A stretch of 39,232 nt of DNA. It comes from Candidatus Thioglobus vulcanius. Its GTDB lineage: Bacteria > Pseudomonadota > Gammaproteobacteria > PS1 > Pseudothioglobaceae. The translations under genes and the position numbers were made by a program. The stretch lies in the NCBI GenBank assembly GCA_910595855.1, contig CAJVCJ010000018.1, forward strand, positions 1-39,232. Direction: 5' to 3'. Under the pieces are notes generated by a model. It searched no databases. It had not been told where the DNA came from and saw only the letters and a list, made by a program, of their open reading frames with translations. Positions 34,966 to 39,232 of the stretch are shown here, one piece after another (positions within the stretch are counted from its first letter, which is position 1; each line of letters begins with the position of its first letter).

Positions 34966-35674
34966 GTGTAGTTCGGATTTTTGTTAATAATTTTTCAGCA
35001 GGCATATAGCCAGGCAGGTGTGTGCCATCAGACAAGAAAATTGCTGGTGTGCCAGTTACACTTAATTGCTGAGAGATTTTCAGTTGCTTAGCTACTGGAT
35101 TTTTGCATTTCTCTACATCAGGAATGCTGCGATCAATATTGTAATTATCCATGGCTTGATTGCGATCATCGGCGCACCAAATCTTTTGCATTTTTCCTTG
35201 TGCGGTTGGGTGTAGCGAGGCTAAAGGAGATGCTAGGTATTTTACACTTATACCTAAATCATTCATGCTATCTATTTCATGATGAAGTTTTTTACAATAT
35301 GGGCAGTCGACATCGGTAAATACATGAACAATGTATTTTTCATCATTGGCGGGATAAATGATTTTATCAACATCATTGATAGTATCAATGAGTGATTGTT
35401 TAAGTTGCTTAACTTTATCACTAACACCCATGACTTGACGAATGCTTAAATCAACCACATCGCCTTGAATAAGAAAGCGCCCATCTTCTGATACCAGCAT
35501 TGAATCAATTGGATTGTAGGTAGTGACTTCATAAACACCCTTGAAAGATGTTTTATTGATATCTTTGGCATCAATTTGGCCGAAGAATCTTTCTAAATTA
35601 TTAATAATTTGAGTTTTATCTGCAAAAGAATTGGCAGAAAGTAAAGCGATAGTAATAAATAGTGTCTTAATCAT
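34955..35674 (-). CDS. dsbC: Thiol-disulfide isomerase DsbC
   Basis: Periplasmic disulfide isomerase, 239 residues. Signal peptide about 1-18 (MIKTLFITIALLSANSFA), N-terminal dimerisation domain, then a thioredoxin fold with active site CPYC (Cys124, Cys127), cis-proline Pro210 (GTPAI) and a second cysteine pair Cys167/Cys190 as in E. coli DsbC. It could correct disulfides in the exported cytochromes and rhodaneses of this window; that link is inference. Confidence 0.93.
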   Translation of the reverse strand: MIKTLFITIALLSANSFADKTQIINNLERFFGQIDAKDINKTSFKGVYEVTTYNPIDSMLVSEDGRFLIQGDVVDLSIRQVMGVSDKVKQLKQSLIDTINDVDKIIYPANDEKYIVHVFTDVDCPYCKKLHHEIDSMNDLGISVKYLASPLASLHPTAQGKMQKIWCADDRNQAMDNYNIDRSIPDVEKCKNPVAKQLKISQQLSVTGTPAIFLSDGTHLPGYMPAEKLLTKIRTTLGN

Positions 35675-35719
35675 GAGAAAAGATTGGAGTGATAAATGAA
35701 TAAATTTTACCTTTTTAGG

Positions 35720-35725
35720 TAGAAT
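35720..35725 (+). promoter_or_regulatory. Possible -10 box for pepA
   Basis: TAGAAT in the 70-base divergent gap between dsbC and pepA, about 20 bases before the first pepA ATG. No -35 match. If used, the leader would be very short. Confidence 0.3.
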
Positions 35726-35744
35726 ATCGGGATTATATTTTTCA

Positions 35745-37181
35745 ATGGATAAGATGATGAAATTTTCATTAATTGATACACCGATTCAAAATTTTGATGG
35801 CGACTGTGTGGTTGTTTTTACCAACTCAGAAGTGGCCGTTAGCGATTCGAATACTCAACAGCTAATTGAGCTGAACAATTTTGAATCAAAGCCAGGTGCT
35901 ACGTTACTATTAAATTTGGTTGATGGATTTAAAGCAACTCAAGTGGTGGTTCTAGGTATGGGTGACTTGCCTAATACGGCTAAAAATTATATTAAAGCAT
36001 TGACTTCTGCAAGTGGCGTTCTAAATACAATCAAATCAAAAAGTGTCATGATTGAGGCGCTTGACATTGATGGCTTTGATGAAAATTGGTCGCATAGAAT
36101 GGCAGCTAGAGTATTGCAAAATGCTAATTATGAAATTCAACAAGTTGGCGTGGACAAAAAAGATGAATCAATTGAAAGTATTGCCATTCAATCTAGCCAA
36201 GATGATGCCCATGAAGTACTAAAAGGCCAGGCAATTGCTGATGGTATGTCATTAGCACGTCATTTAGGCGATTTGCCTTCTAATATTTGCACACCAACTT
36301 ATTTGGCACAAACAGCGCAAGATTTAGCTAAAGAGTTTAATTTGGAATGTGAAGTACTAGAAGAGGCGGATATGGCTAAATTGGGTATGGGCTCATTGTT
36401 ATCTGTATCTAAGGGTTCTATTGAGCCACCAAAGTTAATCAGCTTAAGCTACAAAGGTAACAGCACTGCTAAGCCAATTGTATTAGTGGGCAAAGGTGTT
36501 ACGTTTGATAGTGGTGGAATTTCACTTAAACCTGGTGCAGGTATGGATGAAATGAAATATGACATGTGTGGCGCTGCCTCGGTATTGGGTGCTATGCGTA
36601 CAATTGCACAATTACAACCAAAGGTCAATTTAACCATCGTGGTGCCAACAGTTGAAAATATGCCAGCTCACAACGCCTCAAAACCAGGTGATGTAGTCAC
36701 AAGCATGTCAGGCCAAACCATTGAAATTTTAAATACGGATGCTGAAGGGCGTTTGATTTTGTGTGATGCACTAACTTATGTTGAAAAATTTAATCCTGAA
36801 GTGGTGATCGATACAGCAACCTTAACCGGTGCAGTGATTGTTGCACTAGGAAAGCATCATTGCGGCTTGATGGCGAACGATCAAGATTTGGCTAATGATT
36901 TGCTAGCTGCTGGTAGAGCTTCATTAGATAGCGCTTGGCAGTTGCCACTTGATGATGAGTATGATGAATTGTTAAAGTCAAATTTTGCTGATATGGGTAA
37001 TATTGGCGGACGTGAAGCCGGTACAGTGACAGCAGCATGTTTCTTAGCACGATATACTCAAGGTTACCGTTGGGCGCATTTAGATATTGCGGGTACGGCT
37101 TGGGTAAGTGGCGCTAAAAAAGGCGCAACAGGGCGCCCTGTACCATTGTTAACACAGTATGTTTTAGATCAAGCCAATTAA
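35745..37181 (+). CDS. pepA: Leucyl aminopeptidase (cytosol)
   Basis: Two-metal aminopeptidase of 478 residues. Metal and catalytic residues Lys250, Asp255, Asp273, Asp332 and Glu334 (NTDAEGRL), with Lys262 and Arg336, are all present. Three in-frame ATGs occur close together (35745, 35754, 35757); the last would have GGA at seven-base spacing and give MKFSLIDT, so the true start may be 12 bases downstream of the one given. Divergent from dsbC. Confidence 0.95.
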   Translation: MDKMMKFSLIDTPIQNFDGDCVVVFTNSEVAVSDSNTQQLIELNNFESKPGATLLLNLVDGFKATQVVVLGMGDLPNTAKNYIKALTSASGVLNTIKSKSVMIEALDIDGFDENWSHRMAARVLQNANYEIQQVGVDKKDESIESIAIQSSQDDAHEVLKGQAIADGMSLARHLGDLPSNICTPTYLAQTAQDLAKEFNLECEVLEEADMAKLGMGSLLSVSKGSIEPPKLISLSYKGNSTAKPIVLVGKGVTFDSGGISLKPGAGMDEMKYDMCGAASVLGAMRTIAQLQPKVNLTIVVPTVENMPAHNASKPGDVVTSMSGQTIEILNTDAEGRLILCDALTYVEKFNPEVVIDTATLTGAVIVALGKHHCGLMANDQDLANDLLAAGRASLDSAWQLPLDDEYDELLKSNFADMGNIGGREAGTVTAACFLARYTQGYRWAHLDIAGTAWVSGAKKGATGRPVPLLTQYVLDQAN

Positions 37182-37190
37182 GGAGAAATT

Positions 37191-37502
37191 ATGTCAAATT
37201 TTGAAAATGTGACGGTTGTAAAAGAAGCGAATATTTATTTTGACGGCAAGGTAACTTCACGTGTTGTAAATTTTGCTGATGGTAGCAAGAAGACACTTGG
37301 CATTATGATGCCGGGTGAATATGAATTTGGTACGGATGATAATGAGCTAATGGAAATTCAAGCAGGTGAGATGGATGTCTTACTTCCTGATGCTAGTGAA
37401 TGGCAAACATACACTAAAGGCACTTCTTTTGAAGTGCCTAAAAACGCTAGCTTTAAATTAAACGTTAAAGAAGTGACTGATTATTGTTGTTCTTACTGGT
37501 AA
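37191..37502 (+). CDS. ppnP: Pyrimidine/purine nucleoside phosphorylase PpnP
   Basis: Small cupin of 103 residues that phosphorolyses several nucleosides (E. coli YaiE, 94 residues). Recognised by YFDGKVTSR, MMPGEYEFGT, MDVLLPDASEWQTY and the C-terminal CCSYW. Strong AAGGAGAAA site; nine bases after pepA, so likely one operon. Confidence 0.92.
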   Translation: MSNFENVTVVKEANIYFDGKVTSRVVNFADGSKKTLGIMMPGEYEFGTDDNELMEIQAGEMDVLLPDASEWQTYTKGTSFEVPKNASFKLNVKEVTDYCCSYW

Positions 37503-37527
37503 AAAAATTGGCAAGTTCAAGTCTTGC
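37501..37527 (-). terminator. Weak terminator for the metallo-hydrolase
   Basis: On the minus strand a 5-bp stem GCAAG / CTTGC (37527-37523 with 37515-37511) just after the stop is followed by seven Ts at 37507-37501. The stem is short, so strength is uncertain. Confidence 0.45.
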
Positions 37528-37528
37528 A

Positions 37529-38473
37529 TTAGCCATCTTGATCTAGCCAAACACCTAGGCCTTGGGCGCATATCTCTAAGTCACCTTTAAATAGTTTGAT
37601 TTGCTTTACCTCATCAAGTGCTACACCATGCTTAGTGGCAATATCAAGTAGATAGCTTAGTAGCGACTCCTTGATGGTCTTATGGCGATTGTCGCTCGTT
37701 TTATGTGCTTTGGCAATATCAACAAAACCATTAATATGCTGTATGAGCATCTTGGCTGAATCTTGGTTAAATTCAATTTGATTGAAATGGGTTAAATAAG
37801 CCACTTTTGGTTTGAGTGTCATTAGCTTGTTAATTGTATTAATCCAGACTGCAGGGTCAAATTGTATTGGTGTGGTAGGTGGAAAAATTAACGGGCCTTG
37901 CTCTGTATCAAATTCTCGATAACTAACACCTAGCGTATCACCAGAAAAAATACCTTGAGAGGCTTCATCCCAAATGCATAAATGATGTCTGGCATGTCCC
38001 GGTGTATCGATAAATTTTAAAATTCTACCACCAAGACTGAGTGTATCGCCTTCTTGTTTGATGATAACCTTATCTTTTGGTGCAGGAATTAAATCGCCCA
38101 AAAACTGCTTAAAGAATAATTCACCATATACACCAATCACACCAGCGCGCAATTTAGATGGATCAATCAGGTGATGTGCGCCACGCCCATGTACGTAAAT
38201 ATTCGCATTTGGTAAATGCTTTAACAATTCACCTGCGCCGCCTGCATGATCTAAATGGATGTGAGTAAGGATAATGTAATCAACTGATTCTCGGCTAATA
38301 TTTTTAGCCTCTAGAGTGGCCAGAAGAGTGGGCACAGATAAATAACAGCCAGTATCTATAAAGGCAGCTCGACCGTTATTCTCTATCAAATACGCAGCCA
38401 CAAAATCCTTACGCATGTGCTGCGTATCAATGCAAGTAATGTTAAATTCTAACTCGTGATAAATTGCTTTCAT
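37529..38473 (-). CDS. Metallo-beta-lactamase-fold hydrolase
   Basis: Cytosolic binuclear-metal hydrolase, 314 residues, no signal peptide. Metal ligands His71, His73, Asp75, His76 (THIHLDHAGG), His160 (TPGHARHH), Asp179 (FSGDT) and His229 (THF). The fold resembles glyoxalase II and related thioester or sulfur-carbon hydrolases, but the substrate cannot be told from sequence. The persulfide-dioxygenase type is not indicated by any specific motif I recognise. Confidence 0.85.
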   Translation of the reverse strand: MKAIYHELEFNITCIDTQHMRKDFVAAYLIENNGRAAFIDTGCYLSVPTLLATLEAKNISRESVDYIILTHIHLDHAGGAGELLKHLPNANIYVHGRGAHHLIDPSKLRAGVIGVYGELFFKQFLGDLIPAPKDKVIIKQEGDTLSLGGRILKFIDTPGHARHHLCIWDEASQGIFSGDTLGVSYREFDTEQGPLIFPPTTPIQFDPAVWINTINKLMTLKPKVAYLTHFNQIEFNQDSAKMLIQHINGFVDIAKAHKTSDNRHKTIKESLLSYLLDIATKHGVALDEVKQIKLFKGDLEICAQGLGVWLDQDG

Positions 38474-38490
38474 GGGCTTATTTTAGAGCA

Positions 38491-38518
38491 AAAAAAACCG
38501 CCTAGATAGGCGGTTTTT
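38491..38518 (-). terminator. Terminator after DUF302 gene
   Basis: 11-bp stem AAAAACCGCCT / AGGCGGTTTTT (38493-38503 with 38508-38518) with a four-base loop. On the minus strand the T run is at 38497-38491. It ends the DUF302 transcript before the metallo-hydrolase gene. Confidence 0.88.
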
Positions 38519-38539
38519 ATAACGATTGTTGCTAATGAT

Positions 38540-39157
38540 TTAGAAGTCGCCTTCTGCACCACCTACTTGAATCGCTGTAATTACACGCTGAACTTCTAAT
38601 GCCTTCTCTAATAAGAAGTCAGGTAGAGGTGCACCGCCATAAATCATTGCATTCATGTCAAGTGTGTATAACCATCTTTGACCTTCTTGATCTTCGATTA
38701 GAGCTAGTCGACAAGGTAAGTACGCTGAGAATGCGTCTGAATGATCAATCATAGTCATGGCTGTACGAGGTGAGCAGTATTGGTAGATTTTAAGGAATCT
38801 TTGCTTTTCACCAGTTTGTAACTCAACCATTTCAGATAATGGCAACATGCCAACAGAGCGAATACCTTCAGCTGTTGCAATACTTTCCATTGCTTCTTCA
38901 ACATCTGAATTTGAAACATCGTCAGCAACCGGGATACGAACAACAGATGCCATAGTGATATCACCTGTATCTAATAATTTGTTCGTCATTGGCATGTAAA
39001 CTTTTGACATTGAATCTGGATGTAATTTTGGCGATACCATTTCACTGATCACTTTACTAGTTACACCGTATTGTGCTTGAAGTGATACACCATAATATAC
39101 TGCAATTGCACCGATTATGATTAACACCCATTTGATTGCATTAATAATTCCGCTCAT
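38540..39157 (-). CDS. Membrane-anchored DUF302 protein
   Basis: 205 residues with an N-terminal membrane segment at about 7-25 (IKWVLIIIGAIAVYYGVSL) and a DUF302-type domain with IYQYCSPRTAM and YLPCRLALIEDQEG, likely facing the periplasm. DUF302 proteins are common in sulfur oxidisers but have no agreed function. Strong AAGGAGAGG site before the ATG. Followed by a terminator, so it is a single-gene transcript. Confidence 0.85.
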   Translation of the reverse strand: MSGIINAIKWVLIIIGAIAVYYGVSLQAQYGVTSKVISEMVSPKLHPDSMSKVYMPMTNKLLDTGDITMASVVRIPVADDVSNSDVEEAMESIATAEGIRSVGMLPLSEMVELQTGEKQRFLKIYQYCSPRTAMTMIDHSDAFSAYLPCRLALIEDQEGQRWLYTLDMNAMIYGGAPLPDFLLEKALEVQRVITAIQVGGAEGDF

Positions 39158-39232
39158 CTTCCCTCTCCTTTTTCGTTTGTTAGTTAAATTGTTTCAACCA
39201 CAAGATTTTATCACTATAAATTTTTTTATGGT
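39158..39232 (-). promoter_or_regulatory. Upstream region of DUF302 gene
   Basis: 75 A/T-rich bases at the window end, holding the ribosome binding site and probably the promoter of the minus-strand DUF302 gene. TATAGT-like sequence is present but no paired -35 could be assigned. Confidence 0.3.

Noticed and set aside
1..39232. tRNA, rRNA, CRISPR, insertion sequence or phage genes
   Set aside because: No cloverleaf, direct-repeat array, transposase or terminal inverted repeat was found; gaps are too short for most of these.

Overview
This 39.2 kb window is chromosomal DNA of a low-GC gammaproteobacterium. The ribosomal proteins, class II CCA-adding enzyme, Mpl, HflX, ClpPX/Lon and DsbC all look gammaproteobacterial. 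The exported sulfur-type proteins (two rhodaneses, a TauE/SafE permease, a DsrE-like protein, a DUF302 protein) and c-type cytochromes suggest a sulfur oxidiser of the SUP05/Thioglobus type or a related bivalve symbiont. That taxonomic call is inference; no rRNA or marker search was possible.

Layout. (1) 1-14990: tuf, then the S10, spc and alpha ribosomal operons in classical order (rpsJ to rpsQ, rplN to secY-rpmJ, rpsM to rplQ), with rpsU added at the end and closed by a strong terminator. rpmJ (37 aa) is easily missed. A perfect consensus sigma-70 promoter lies between rpmJ and rpsM. (2) 15021-18632: yqeY, then two paralogous exported rhodanese-like proteins, an exported DUF3530-like alpha/beta hydrolase and a TauE/SafE permease. 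This is the main accessory-looking block. (3) 18629-20912 (minus): msrB-mpl-ubiX operon. (4) 20951-25096: cca (+) converging on an AddB-like Fe-S nuclease and engB (minus). (5) 25179-26193: a monohaem and a dihaem (c4-type) cytochrome. (6) 26301-33113: tig-clpP-clpX-hflX-lon, a protein quality-control cluster with hflX inserted. (7) 33163-35674 (minus): a periplasmic DsrE-like protein, rsmB and dsbC. (8) 35745-39157: pepA and ppnP (+), then a metallo-beta-lactamase-fold hydrolase and a membrane-anchored DUF302 protein (minus).

Most of the window is core housekeeping and is very compact; no non-coding gap exceeds 300 bp, the longest being the A/T-rich 256 bp at 16875-17130. No tRNA, rRNA, CRISPR array, insertion sequence or phage gene was seen. 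The parts most worth a second look are the rhodanese pair with its enlarged two-cysteine loop and shared N-terminal domain, the AddB-like nuclease without a visible AddA, and the -10-like elements inside several terminator hairpins.
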